Part shown: positions 34,656 through 42,986 of the stretch, piece after piece
How positions within the stretch are numbered: position 1 is the stretch's first letter
How the letters are laid out: each line of letters starts with the position of its first letter
Source: Ramlibacter aquaticus
GTDB taxonomy: Bacteria; Pseudomonadota; Gammaproteobacteria; Burkholderiales; Burkholderiaceae_C
DNA length: 64,000 bases
Assembly: GCF_015159745.1 (NCBI RefSeq)
Contig: NZ_JADDOJ010000003.1
Span: 1-64,000, forward strand
Reading direction: 5' to 3'
Translations under genes and position numbers: made by a program
Notes under the pieces: model-generated
Database searches by the model: none
What the model saw: only the letters and a program-made list of their open reading frames with translations
What the model was told of the DNA's origin: nothing

Positions 34656-36074
34656 ATGAGCGTGCTGGCCCAGAAGCTCTCCGAACACCTGCGGGCGCAC
34701 AGCCGGCTGGTCGCCCCGGGCAGCATCCCGCTGGACACCGGCGGCCGCCTGGTGCGCGTGTCCGGCCTCGTCATGGAGGCCACCGGACTGCACCTGCCGC
34801 TGGGCAGCATCTGCCGCGTCACCGACGGCGCTCGCAGCACCGAGGCCGAGGTCGTGGGCTTCGGCAACGGCCGCCTGCACCTGATGCCCACCGGCGACAT
34901 CCAGGGCCTGTCGCCCGGCGCGCTGGTGGAGCCCCTGCGCTACCCCTTCGAAGGCCTGCATTTCGGCCGCGCCCTGCCCGAGCGGCCCGCGCACGCCAAC
35001 CGGCTGCGCCGCCTGCCCATGGGCGAGGCGCTGCTGGGCCGCGTCATCGACCCCTCGGGCGCGCCGCTGGACGGCCGCGGCCCGCTCTTCGGCACCCGCA
35101 CCGAGCCGCTGGACCGCGAGCCCATCAACGCCATGGACCGCGACCCGGTGCGCGAGCCGCTGGACGTGGGCGTGCGCGCGATCAACGCCCTGCTCACCGT
35201 GGGCCGCGGCCAGCGCCTGGGCCTGTTCGCCGGCTCCGGCGTCGGCAAGTCGGTCCTCATGGGCATGATGGCGCGCTACACCCGCGCCGACGTGACCGTG
35301 GTCGGGCTGGTCGGCGAGCGCGGCCGCGAAGTGAAGGAATTCGTGGAGGACATCCTGGGTGAGGAGGGCCTGCGCCGCGCCGTGGTGGTGGCGGCCCCGG
35401 CCGACCTGCCGCCGCTGATGCGCATGCAGGGCGCCTCCTACGCCACCGCGCTGGCGGAATATTTCCGCGACCGCGGGCTGAACGTGCTGCTGCTGATGGA
35501 TTCGCTCACCCGCTACGCCATGGCGCACCGCGAGATGGCGCTGGCGCTGGGCGAGCCGCCGGCCACCAAGGGCTATCCGCCCTCGGTGTTCGCGCGGCTG
35601 CCGCAGCTGGTGGAGCGCACCGGCAACGGCCTGCACGGCTGCGGCTCCATCACCGCCTTCTACACCGTGCTGACCGAGGGCGACGACCCGCAGGACCCGG
35701 TGGCCGACAACGCCCGCGCCATCCTGGACGGCCACATCGTGCTCTCGCGCGCGATCGCCGAGCAGGGGCACTACCCCGCGATCGACATCGAGCAGTCGAT
35801 CTCGCGCGTGATGCACAACGTGACCGATGCGCAGCAGCTGCGCGAGGCGCGCATGCTCAAGGCGCTGTATGCGCGCTACCAGCGCAACCGCGACCTGCTG
35901 GCCGTAGGCGCCTACGTGCCCGGCGCCGACCCGCAGACCGACCTGGCCATGCGCATGCAGCCGCAGATGGCGGCCTTCCTGCAGCAGGACATGCGCGAGG
36001 GCGCCTCCATCACCGACAGCCGCGCCGCGCTGGCGGCGATCATGGCCCTGGCCGTGCAGCAGGGGGCCGCCTGA
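34656..36074 (+). CDS. fliI: Flagellar export ATPase FliI
   Basis: Hexameric ATPase of the flagellar type III export system, related to the F1 beta subunit. The 472-residue protein has Walker A AGSGVGKS (K198), the type III ATPase motif [18 protein letters not shown], Walker [14 protein letters not shown] and [18 protein letters not shown]. The length is normal. Its TGA overlaps the fliJ ATG by one base (TGATG). Confidence 0.97.
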   Translation: MSVLAQKLSEHLRAHSRLVAPGSIPLDTGGRLVRVSGLVMEATGLHLPLGSICRVTDGARSTEAEVVGFGNGRLHLMPTGDIQGLSPGALVEPLRYPFEGLHFGRALPERPAHANRLRRLPMGEALLGRVIDPSGAPLDGRGPLFGTRTEPLDREPINAMDRDPVREPLDVGVRAINALLTVGRGQRLGLFAGSGVGKSVLMGMMARYTRADVTVVGLVGERGREVKEFVEDILGEEGLRRAVVVAAPADLPPLMRMQGASYATALAEYFRDRGLNVLLLMDSLTRYAMAHREMALALGEPPATKGYPPSVFARLPQLVERTGNGLHGCGSITAFYTVLTEGDDPQDPVADNARAILDGHIVLSRAIAEQGHYPAIDIEQSISRVMHNVTDAQQLREARMLKALYARYQRNRDLLAVGAYVPGADPQTDLAMRMQPQMAAFLQQDMREGASITDSRAALAAIMALAVQQGAA

Positions 36075-36514
36075 TGGACCACCTGCTGCCCACGCTGATC
36101 GAGGGCGCCACCGCCGCACGCGACAAGGAGTCCGCGCGCCTGCAGCAGCTGGTGCAGGCGCTGCGCCAGTCCGAGGCCACGCTGGCCCGGCTGCGCGAGT
36201 TCCGCGTCGAGTGCCTGGCGCGCTCGGCGGCCGGCAGCCTGGGCCGGGCGGACGCGGTCTCGCTGCAGACCTACCAGGGCTTCATGGCCCGGCTCGACCA
36301 GGCCTTGCTGCTGCAGGGCCATGACCTGGAGCGCAAGCGCCAGGCCGTCACGCTGCAGCAGCAGCGCCTGGCCGCCAGCCAGCAGAAGCTGCTGGCCTTC
36401 CAGACGCTGGTGCGCCGCCGCGCCGCCGTGCACGCCCTCAAGGAATCGCGGCGCGCCCAGCGCGAATGCGACGAATTCGCCGCCCGCGCGCTCGCCCGCG
36501 CCACGGGCCCCTGA
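36074..36514 (+). CDS. fliJ: Flagellar export protein FliJ
   Basis: Small coiled-coil protein that sits in the ATPase ring like the F1 gamma stalk and recycles chaperones. The 146-residue product is an almost continuous antiparallel coiled coil, rich in Gln, Arg, Ala and Leu (KESARLQQLVQALRQSEATLARLREF; ESRRAQRECDEFAARA). Conservation is low in this family, but position between fliI and fliK is decisive. Confidence 0.9.
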   Translation: MDHLLPTLIEGATAARDKESARLQQLVQALRQSEATLARLREFRVECLARSAAGSLGRADAVSLQTYQGFMARLDQALLLQGHDLERKRQAVTLQQQRLAASQQKLLAFQTLVRRRAAVHALKESRRAQRECDEFAARALARATGP

Positions 36515-36533
36515 CCCCACCTGCCGAGACGCC

Positions 36534-37739
36534 ATGACCTCCATGACCTCCCCTGCCGCCCACGGCGCCCCTGCCAGCCACGCGCGTGCCGGCGCGGCCC
36601 AGGCCGGTGCCGCCCACGGCGCCCGCGCCGTCGCCTCGCTGACCGATGCGGCCGATGGCGGCGGTGATGCCTTCTCCGCCATGCTGGACGCGCTCGCGGC
36701 CGCCACCGGGGACGCCGGCACGGACGGCGCGCTGGGCACGGCCGCCGGGGCCGCCACCCCCAACAGCGCGGACGCGGGCACCGCCACCAGCGGCGCAGGC
36801 ACGGCCCTGGCCGCCGTGCCGGGGCAGCTCCCCCTGGGCACCCTGCCCCTGCCGCACTGGCTGGCGCTCGCGCAGGCCCAGGCCCAGGCGCAGGGGCCTG
36901 GCACCGCACCCGGCTCACCGGGCCATGCACCGGCCGGCCACGGCAGGGGCAGCGCCACGGGCACCGCAGCCACCAGCGCCCTGGCGGACGCTGCCGATGG
37001 CGTCGCCTCGGGTCCGGCGGCCGCGGCGGCCGCGCACCACACCGACAAGGCCCTGGCGCAGCCCCCCGGGCTCGCGATCGCCCTGGACCGCGCGGCGCCC
37101 GCCGCGGACCCCGCCCTGCAGGCCGCCCCGGCCTTCGCTGCCGCGCTCGCCGCCGCCGGCGATGCGGCCCGCGGCAGCGCGCCGGCCAAGGAGCAGGCCG
37201 CCCCCGGCGGCCCGGACGCCACCGCACTGGCCGCCGCGCTGGGCCCGGGGCAGGCCGCTATGCCGGACGTGGCCGCCGGCACGCCCGTGCACCAGGCCGC
37301 CCTGCCCTCGCACCCGCTGGACGCCCGCTTCGCGGGCGACCTCGCGGCGCAGGTGGACCTGATGGCCGGCGCCGGCGTGCAGCAGGCCGAGCTGAGCCTG
37401 AACCCGGCCGACCTGGGCCCGATCCGCATCGAGCTCACGCTGCAGGCCCAGGTGGCCGACATCCATTTCAGCGCCGCCCACGCCACCACGCGCGAGGGCA
37501 TCGCCCAGGCCCTGCCGGCCCTGCGGGAAATGCTGGCCGCGCAAGGCCTTTCGCTGGGCCAGGCGGGCGTCGGCCAGCACGCGCAGGCAGGCCAGCAGGA
37601 CGCGCAGGCGCAGGCCCAGGCCGCGCGCGCGACGCGCAGCCGCGCCGCCGCGGGCCCGTCCGCCCTGGGCGCCGCCGCGCCTGTGCGGCACAGCGTGACC
37701 CTGCGGCCCGGCGCCGGCGTGCTCGACCTCTACGCCTGA
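36534..37739 (+). CDS. fliK: Flagellar hook-length control protein FliK
   Basis: Secreted ruler that measures the hook and triggers FlhB switching. The 401-residue protein has a long Ala/Gly/Pro-rich disordered N-terminal two-thirds, including an AQ-repeat stretch (LAQAQAQAQG). The conserved C-terminal Flg_hook domain (about 265-345) carries VQQAELSLNPADLGPIRIELTLQ and ALPALREMLAAQGLSL. The first ATG of MTSMTSP was taken; a second in-frame ATG nine bases later is equally possible. Confidence 0.92.
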   Translation: MTSMTSPAAHGAPASHARAGAAQAGAAHGARAVASLTDAADGGGDAFSAMLDALAAATGDAGTDGALGTAAGAATPNSADAGTATSGAGTALAAVPGQLPLGTLPLPHWLALAQAQAQAQGPGTAPGSPGHAPAGHGRGSATGTAATSALADAADGVASGPAAAAAAHHTDKALAQPPGLAIALDRAAPAADPALQAAPAFAAALAAAGDAARGSAPAKEQAAPGGPDATALAAALGPGQAAMPDVAAGTPVHQAALPSHPLDARFAGDLAAQVDLMAGAGVQQAELSLNPADLGPIRIELTLQAQVADIHFSAAHATTREGIAQALPALREMLAAQGLSLGQAGVGQHAQAGQQDAQAQAQAARATRSRAAAGPSALGAAAPVRHSVTLRPGAGVLDLYA

Positions 37740-37762
37740 GCGCCGCGGGGCGCGCCGAAAAC

Positions 37763-37790
37763 ACCCGGGTTTCCGGCCCTTATCCCGGGT
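37763..37790. repeat. Inverted repeat between fliK and fliL
   Basis: ACCCGGG and CCCGGGT, separated by 14 bases, form a seven-base-pair stem. No T tract follows. It could be a weak terminator or processing site that separates fliK from the fliLMNOPQR genes. Confidence 0.4.
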
Positions 37791-37839
37791 TTGCCGGCGG
37801 CACTGCGTTCGCACAATGGCTTCCATCCAGGAGCCTTCC

Positions 37840-38439
37840 ATGTCCGACGCCGCCACACCCCCGAAGAAGAAAAGCAAGCTGCTCCTCATCGCCCTGGGCA
37901 CCCTGCTGCTGGCCGGCGGCGCCGCCGGGACCACCTGGTACGTGATGGGCGGCAGCCACCACGAAGCCGCGGCCGAGAAGAAGGAGCCGCCCAAGAAGCC
38001 GCTCTACACCACGCTGGAGACCTTCACCGTCAACCTGCAGGACCCGCGCGGCGAGCGCTTCGCCCAGGTCGGGGTGACGCTGCAGTTCGAGGACCCCGAG
38101 CTGGAGATGAAGATCAAGGACCGCCTGCCGGCGATCCGCAACGAGATCCTGCTGCTCCTGTCGTCCAAGGAGATGGAGGACCTGCTGAGCGTGGAAGGCA
38201 AGCAGCAGCTGGCCGAGCAGATCCGCGAACGCTCGGCGCTGGCGCTGGGCATTCCCGTCGTGCAGCACAACTACACCCGCGTGCCGCCGGCCATGGCGGC
38301 CGCCTCCGCGGCCTCCGGCGCCGCGGCGCCCGCGGCCCTGGCCGCCGCCGAGACCCCCAAGGCCGAGGGCGGCACCAAGGTCGCGGGGGTCGAGAACCCG
38401 ATCCGCGGCGTGCTGTTCTCGCAGTTCATCGTCCAGTAA
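37840..38439 (+). CDS. fliL: Flagellar basal body-associated protein FliL
   Basis: Single-pass inner-membrane protein around the stators. The 199-residue protein has a basic N-terminus (PPKKKSK), one helix (LLLIALGTLLLAGGAAGTTWYVM) and the periplasmic FliL domain (LYTTLETFTVNLQDPRGERFAQVGVTLQFEDPELEMKIKDRLPAIRNEILLLL in part). An Ala-rich insertion near the C-terminus (PPAMAAASAASGAAAPAAL) is longer than usual. The ATG was chosen because CCAGGAG precedes it by six bases; an earlier ATG at 37816 lacks such a site. Confidence 0.94.
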   Translation: MSDAATPPKKKSKLLLIALGTLLLAGGAAGTTWYVMGGSHHEAAAEKKEPPKKPLYTTLETFTVNLQDPRGERFAQVGVTLQFEDPELEMKIKDRLPAIRNEILLLLSSKEMEDLLSVEGKQQLAEQIRERSALALGIPVVQHNYTRVPPAMAAASAASGAAAPAALAAAETPKAEGGTKVAGVENPIRGVLFSQFIVQ

Positions 38440-38446
38440 GACGCGC

Positions 38447-39454
38447 ATGGCCCAGCACGCCCTCTCCCAGGAAGAAGTCGACGCCCTGCTGGCTGGGGTG
38501 AACGGCGAGGACAGCGCGAGCGACGACGCGCCGCAGGAGGCGGGGGGCGTACGCAGCTACGACCTCTCCAGCCAGGAGCGCATCGTGCGCGGGCGCATGC
38601 CCACGCTGGAGATCGTGAACGAGCGCTTCGCCCGCAACTTCCGCATCGGCGTCTTCAACTTCATGCGCCGCAACCCCGACATCTCGGTCGGCCCGGTGCG
38701 GGTGCAGAAGTTCAGCGCCTTCCTGCGCAACGTGGCGGTGCCCACCAACATCAACATCATGCACGTGCGGCCGCTGCGCGGCTCGGGCCTGCTGATCTGC
38801 GATCCCAAGCTCGTGTTCACGGTGATCGACAACCTGTTCGGCGGCGCCGGCCTGCCCACGGCGCGCATCGAGGGCCGCGAGTTCTCCGCCACCGAGCAGC
38901 GCATCATCCTGCGCCTGGTGGAAGTGATCGCCGGCGAGTACGCCAAGAGCTGGTCCAGCATCTACCCGATCGAGCTGGAGTACGCCCGCTCGGAGATGCA
39001 CACGCAGTTCGCCAACATCGCCACGCCCTCGGAAATCGTGGTCACCACCAGCTTCGAGATCGAGTTCGGCGACAGCGGCGGGGCCATGCACATCTGCATC
39101 CCCTATTCCACCTTCGAGCCGATCCGCGAGATCCTGTACTCGCCGCTGCAAGGCGACAACGGCGGCCCCGACCGCCGCTGGCTGTCCCTGCTGACGCAGC
39201 AGATCCAGTCGGCCGAGGTCGAGATCGCCGCCGAGCTGGGCTACAGCCAGGCCACGGTGCGCGAGCTGATGTCGCTCAAGGTGGGCGACTTCGTCGAGCT
39301 GGACCGCGCGCCCACGCTGACCGCCAAGGTCGACGGCGTGCCCGTCTTCGAATGCGACTACGGCACGCTGGGCCCGCACTACGGCCTGCGCATCCGCGAG
39401 TTCCTCACCCAGCACGCGCTGCCCAACGACGGCAGCGCCCCGCTCAAGCCCTGA
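38447..39454 (+). CDS. fliM: Flagellar motor switch protein FliM
   Basis: C-ring protein that binds CheY-P. The 335-residue protein starts with the CheY-binding peptide [13 protein letters not shown]. It continues with the CheC-like middle domain (including NLFGGAG and [16 protein letters not shown]) and a C-terminal SpoA domain similar to FliN ([16 protein letters not shown]). It begins seven bases after fliL. Confidence 0.97.
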   Translation: MAQHALSQEEVDALLAGVNGEDSASDDAPQEAGGVRSYDLSSQERIVRGRMPTLEIVNERFARNFRIGVFNFMRRNPDISVGPVRVQKFSAFLRNVAVPTNINIMHVRPLRGSGLLICDPKLVFTVIDNLFGGAGLPTARIEGREFSATEQRIILRLVEVIAGEYAKSWSSIYPIELEYARSEMHTQFANIATPSEIVVTTSFEIEFGDSGGAMHICIPYSTFEPIREILYSPLQGDNGGPDRRWLSLLTQQIQSAEVEIAAELGYSQATVRELMSLKVGDFVELDRAPTLTAKVDGVPVFECDYGTLGPHYGLRIREFLTQHALPNDGSAPLKP

Positions 39455-39471
39455 CAGCCCAAGGAAGCACC

Positions 39472-39894
39472 ATGTCCACCGCAGAGACCACCCCCCAGGA
39501 CGAGATGGCCGACGACTGGGCCGCAGCGCTGGCCGAGGCCGAGGCCACCGGCGGCGCGCAGAACGCCGTGGCGACCGCCGACAGCCCAGCCGTCTTCCCG
39601 CGCCTGGGCGCGGGTGCGCCCGGCGCCCAGCGCGAGGACATCGACCTGGTGCTGGACATCCCGGTGCAGCTCACCGTCGAGCTGGGCCGCACGCGCATCC
39701 CGATCAAGCACATCCTGCAGCTGGCGCAGGGCTCGGTGATCGAGCTGGATGCCCTGGCCGGCGAGCCCATGGACGTGCTGGTCAACGGCTTCCTCATCGC
39801 CCAGGGCGAGGTGGTGGTCGTCAACGACAAGTTCGGCATCCGCCTCACCGACATCGTCACGCCGTCCGAGCGCATGCGCCGGCTCAGCCGCTGA
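39472..39894 (+). CDS. fliN: Flagellar motor switch protein FliN
   Basis: Lower part of the C-ring and docking site for FliH. The 140-residue protein has a variable acidic N-terminus ([14 protein letters not shown]) and the SpoA domain, with [36 protein letters not shown] and [27 protein letters not shown] lies just before the ATG. Confidence 0.97.
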   Translation: MSTAETTPQDEMADDWAAALAEAEATGGAQNAVATADSPAVFPRLGAGAPGAQREDIDLVLDIPVQLTVELGRTRIPIKHILQLAQGSVIELDALAGEPMDVLVNGFLIAQGEVVVVNDKFGIRLTDIVTPSERMRRLSR

Positions 39895-39924
39895 CCCCCT
39901 TCCCCCTTTCGAAGAAGTCCCCAC

Positions 39925-40200
39925 ATGGCCTCGACCGCCTGGTCCTTCCTGATGCTGCTGCTGGTGCTGGCGCTGATTCCCGGCGTGCTGTGGCTGCTCA
40001 AGCGCGTGCAGACCTTCCGCCCGCCCGGCGCGCCGCGCGAGCTGGAGGTCACCGCGCAGGTGGCCCTGGGCGCGCGCGAACGGGTGGTGCTGGTGCGCAT
40101 GGCCGACCGCACCCTGGTGCTGGGCGTCACGCCGCAGCAGGTGACCCTGCTGGCCGAGCAGGCCTCGCCGGTCTTCCAGCGCGAGCGCGGCACGCCATGA
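39925..40200 (+). CDS. fliO: Flagellar biosynthesis protein FliO
   Basis: Small membrane protein that assists assembly of the FliP ring of the export gate. The 91-residue product has one helix ([19 protein letters not shown]), then a basic cytoplasmic domain with the FliO pattern [28 protein letters not shown]. It overlaps fliP by four bases (ATGA). Confidence 0.92.
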   Translation: MASTAWSFLMLLLVLALIPGVLWLLKRVQTFRPPGAPRELEVTAQVALGARERVVLVRMADRTLVLGVTPQQVTLLAEQASPVFQRERGTP

Positions 40201-40937
40201 AGCGCCTCGCCACCGGCCTGCTGCTGGCCGCCTCGGGCGCCGCGGCCTGGGCCCAGTCCACCCCCTTCGGCTTCACCGCCCAGACCAGCGGCGCCACCAC
40301 CACCTATTCGGTGCCGGTGCAGACGCTGCTGATCTTCGGCGCGCTGTCCTTCCTGCCCGCGGTGCTGCTGCTGATGACCAGCTTCACCCGCCTGATCATC
40401 GTGCTCAGCCTGCTGCGCCAGGCCCTGGGCCTGCAGACCACGCCGCCCAACCAGGTGCTGGTGGGGCTGTCGCTGTTCCTCACCTTCTTCATCATGGGCC
40501 CGACGCTGGACAAGGTCTACAACGAGGCCTACAAGCCCTACAGCGAGCAGAAGATGGCCTTCGAGGAGGCCGTGGCACGCGGCAGCGACCCGCTGCGCGC
40601 CTTCATGCTCAAGCAGACCCGCGAGGCCGACCTGGCGCTGTTCCAGCGCATCGCCGGCCAGCCGGCGGCCCCCAAGGCGGCCGACGTCCCGCTGCGCATC
40701 GTGGTGCCGGCCTTCGTCACCAGCGAACTGAAGACCGCCTTCCAGATCGGCTTCATGGTCTTCATCCCCTTCATCGTGATCGACCTCATCGTCGCCAGCG
40801 TACTCATGTCCATGGGAATGATGATGCTGTCGCCGGTGCTGGTCGCCCTGCCCTTCAAGCTCATGCTCTTCGTGCTGGCCGACGGCTGGAACCTGCTCAT
40901 CGGCTCGCTGGTGGCCAGCTTCGGGAGCGCCTCGTGA
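40197..40937 (+). CDS. fliP: Flagellar export gate protein FliP
   Basis: Forms the export channel with FliQ and FliR. The 246-residue protein starts with a cleavable signal peptide (ending AAAWA-Q). It has four membrane helices and the FliP signatures [24 protein letters not shown] and [18 protein letters not shown], ending in the [22 protein letters not shown] region. Length and motifs match the family closely. Confidence 0.97.
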   Translation: MKRLATGLLLAASGAAAWAQSTPFGFTAQTSGATTTYSVPVQTLLIFGALSFLPAVLLLMTSFTRLIIVLSLLRQALGLQTTPPNQVLVGLSLFLTFFIMGPTLDKVYNEAYKPYSEQKMAFEEAVARGSDPLRAFMLKQTREADLALFQRIAGQPAAPKAADVPLRIVVPAFVTSELKTAFQIGFMVFIPFIVIDLIVASVLMSMGMMMLSPVLVALPFKLMLFVLADGWNLLIGSLVASFGSAS

Positions 40938-41203
40938 CGCCCGAATCCGTGCTCACCTTCGGCCGCTCGGCCATGGAGATGCTGGTGACCGTGTGCGCGC
41001 CGGTGCTGCTGGTGGCCCTGGTCGTCGGCCTGGCCGTGAGCCTGTTGCAGGCCGTCACGCAGATCAACGAGGCCACGCTGTCCTTCCTGCCCAAGCTGCT
41101 CGCGGTGCTGGCCACCCTGGGCATCGCCGGGCCCTGGATGATGACCCTGCTGGTGGACTGGATCCGCCAGGTGATCCTCAGCATTCCCGGCTCGGTGGGC
41201 TGA
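40934..41203 (+). CDS. fliQ: Flagellar export gate protein FliQ
   Basis: Export channel subunit with two membrane helices, 89 residues, the standard family length. The sequence follows the pattern [24 protein letters not shown], then [24 protein letters not shown]. The start is GTG overlapping the fliP stop by four bases, consistent with coupled translation. There is no better ATG. Confidence 0.96.
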   Translation: MTPESVLTFGRSAMEMLVTVCAPVLLVALVVGLAVSLLQAVTQINEATLSFLPKLLAVLATLGIAGPWMMTLLVDWIRQVILSIPGSVG

Positions 41204-41213
41204 GCGCCGCGCC

Positions 41214-41966
41214 ATGGTCACGTTCAGCCAGCTGCAGCTGGACACCTGGCTGGCCGGGCTGCTGTTGCCCTTCCTGCGCGTGCTGGCGCTGTTCAGCGCG
41301 GCGCCCCTGCTCTCGCACCGGGGCTTTCCGGTGCGCGCGCGGGTGGCCGCTGCCTTCGCCATCGCGGTCGCGGTGGCGCCCTTCGCGGACGTGCCGCCCG
41401 GCCTCTCGCTGGGCAGCGCGGCGGGGCTGGGCCTGGTCGCCCAGCAGGTGGGCATCGGCCTGGCGCTGGGCTTCGCCGCGCGGCTGCTGTTCGCCGTGTT
41501 CGAGATCGCGGGCGAGCTGATCGGCCTGCAGATGGGCTTCTCCTTCGCCGGCTTCTTCGATCCGCACGGCGGCAGCGAATCGGCGGTGGGCAGTTGGCTG
41601 CACACGCTGGCCATGCTGCTCTTCATCGCCGCCGACGGGCACCTGCTGCTGGTGGAGGCGCTGGTGGCCACCTTCCGCAGCCTGCCCATCGCGGCCGACC
41701 CGCTGGGCGCGATCAGCCTGGTGCGCATCGACCTGCTGGGCTCGGACGTGTTCCGGCTCGCGCTCACGCTGGCGCTGCCGGCCACGCTGCTCATGCTCTT
41801 CGTCAACCTGGTGCTGGGCTTCACCTCGCGCGTGGCGCCGCAGCTGAGCATCTTCTCGGTCGGCTTCCCGGTCACGCTGATCGCGGGACTGTCGGCGCTG
41901 GCTTTCGGGGTGCAGCACATGGTCGGGCCGCTGGACGAGGCGCTGCGGACTTTCATCGCGCGCTGA
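41214..41966 (+). CDS. fliR: Flagellar export gate protein FliR
   Basis: Export gate subunit with about six membrane helices, 250 residues. Typical features are the N-terminal FLRVLALFSAAPLLSHRGFPVRARV and the FEIAGELIGLQMGFSFAGFFDP motif. The C-terminus is FSVGFPVTLIAGLSALAFGVQHM. It is the last gene of the fliLMNOPQR run and is followed by a 1-kb gene-free repeat region. Confidence 0.96.
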   Translation: MVTFSQLQLDTWLAGLLLPFLRVLALFSAAPLLSHRGFPVRARVAAAFAIAVAVAPFADVPPGLSLGSAAGLGLVAQQVGIGLALGFAARLLFAVFEIAGELIGLQMGFSFAGFFDPHGGSESAVGSWLHTLAMLLFIAADGHLLLVEALVATFRSLPIAADPLGAISLVRIDLLGSDVFRLALTLALPATLLMLFVNLVLGFTSRVAPQLSIFSVGFPVTLIAGLSALAFGVQHMVGPLDEALRTFIAR

Positions 41967-42035
41967 GATGGGCACTGTCGGCTGGGCGCCGGCTGGCCTG
42001 CAGAGCGCCTGCTGGTTTGCTTCTGCCTGCTGCCC

Positions 42036-42234
42036 TGCGGGCGGCGGATGCCCTGGCGGGCGGCCTCCCCACTCTCCCCCCGCCCTCTCGCCCCAGTGGG
42101 GCGAGAGGGAGCCCAACACCCATCTGGTTGTCGCCCTCCGGCGACGGAGAAACCGGCGTGACGCCGCCACCACCCGGGCCCACCACGGCCCGTGCCCGCT
42201 GTTGGGGCCACCGCCAACGGATGGGCGCCGAGCC
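42036..42234 (+). repeat. Inverted repeat unit, copy 1 (with embedded 27-base palindrome)
   Basis: About 199 bases that recur in reverse orientation at 42475-42674. The first 89 positions (from TGCGGGCGG to CCCATC) differ from the other copy at only one base; the rest is alike with scattered differences. Inside lies a palindrome, CCCTCTCGCCCCA-G-TGGGGCGAGAGGG, with perfect 13-base arms. That palindrome style is like dispersed REP-type elements of proteobacteria. Confidence 0.8.
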
Positions 42235-42393
42235 GGGGCCCGCTGCGCTTCGCCCTCTGACCTTCAATTCCTGTTCGGCGTGGGGAGCCGGCTGCATAGA
42301 AATGGCGATACCCGCCACGGCGAGAGCCCACCACGGCCCAAGCCTACCGTGCGGCCTCAGCTGATCTGATTAGGGCCCGGCTCAGCGGCCTAG

Positions 42394-42483
42394 CGGATCG
42401 GCGGGTCGGCAGGTCGGCAGGTCGGCAGATATGTGACTCAGTGACTCAGTGGCCCGGTGGCTCGGTGGCTCGGTGGCTCGGCG
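42394..42483. repeat. Tract of 8-base tandem repeats of changing sequence
   Basis: Successive 8-base units shift sequence along the tract: GGTCGGCA repeated three to four times, then GTGACTCA twice, then GTGGCTCG three times with a GTGGCCCG variant before them. The period stays at eight while the unit drifts. It leads directly into copy 2 of the large inverted repeat. Confidence 0.75.
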
Positions 42484-42674
42484 CCCGGGCGTCGGCCGGC
42501 GGCCCCAACAGCAGGCACGGGCCGTGGCGGGCCCAGGGGGTGGCGACGCAACGCCTGTTTCTCCGTGGTCGGAGACCGGCAACCCGATGGGTGTTGGGCT
42601 CCCTCTCGCCCCACTGGGGCGAGAGGGCGGGGGGAGAGTGGGGAGGCCGCCCGCCAGGGCATCCGCCGCCTGCA
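42475..42674 (-). repeat. Inverted repeat unit, copy 2
   Basis: Reverse complement of copy 1, including the 27-base palindrome (here on this strand with ACT in place of AGT at its centre). The two copies enclose about 240 bases containing the 8-base tandem tract. Whether transcribed as one RNA or not, the pair could form a very long stem. Confidence 0.8.
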
Positions 42675-42743
42675 AGGCATCAACGCACTCAACACAACAA
42701 CCTTCTGCTGAGGACCAGCCGCCGGCAGAGCAATCGCAAGCCA

Positions 42744-42792
42744 CACCGCTGAGCTTCGCGCCCCGCGGAACGCGCCCGAACGCTCAGCGGTG
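42744..42792. repeat. Inverted repeat with 11-base arms
   Basis: CACCGCTGAGC pairs perfectly with GCTCAGCGGTG across 27 bases, and the loop contains further complementary GCG/CGC blocks. It lies about 195 bases upstream of the GH8 gene. No T tract follows. Confidence 0.6.
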
Positions 42793-42800
42793 GCGTGAAC

Positions 42801-42835
42801 ATTCGTAAGGCTTATCGCTGAGCCTGCTTACGAAT
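42801..42835. repeat. Inverted repeat with 9-base arms, operator-like
   Basis: ATTCGTAAG and CTTACGAAT are separated by 17 bases. The arms are AT-richer than the surroundings, as regulator-binding half-sites often are. The spacer repeats the CGCTGAGC motif of the neighbouring inverted repeat. Confidence 0.5.
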
Positions 42836-42986
42836 CCGGTTGAGTCGCTGGGGGGCAGCCCAGCCGGGTGTGAACTCTTCCACACAACAAACTCGGCACT
42901 TCGTTACGACTGCAGGACGGCCGGAAGGCGGATGTCGGACGTCTCCTACTAGAGTCGCGCCTTTCGTTGAGCTTGAACCGAAAGAG

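Larger units (their letters stand above)
41967..42986. other. One-kilobase gene-free repeat region after fliR
   Basis: No credible gene is visible. Open frames here lack ribosome-binding sites, run through inverted repeats and resemble no family I know. The stretch holds two inverted ~200-base repeats, an 8-base tandem repeat tract and two smaller inverted repeats, listed separately. It ends at the promoter region of the GH8 gene. Confidence 0.7.

Noticed and set aside
37740-37839. Sigma-28 promoter for fliL at GCCGAAAA (37754)
   Set aside because: The -10-like sequence fits, but the bases 15 upstream read CCTG, not TAAA/TCAA.
42394-42483. CRISPR array
   Set aside because: Units are eight bases, contiguous and without spacers; there are no cas genes. 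It is a short tandem repeat.
42036-42752. Small protein-coding genes inside the repeat region after fliR
   Set aside because: Several frames are open on both strands, but they run through the inverted repeats and palindromes, have no ribosome-binding sites and resemble no protein family.
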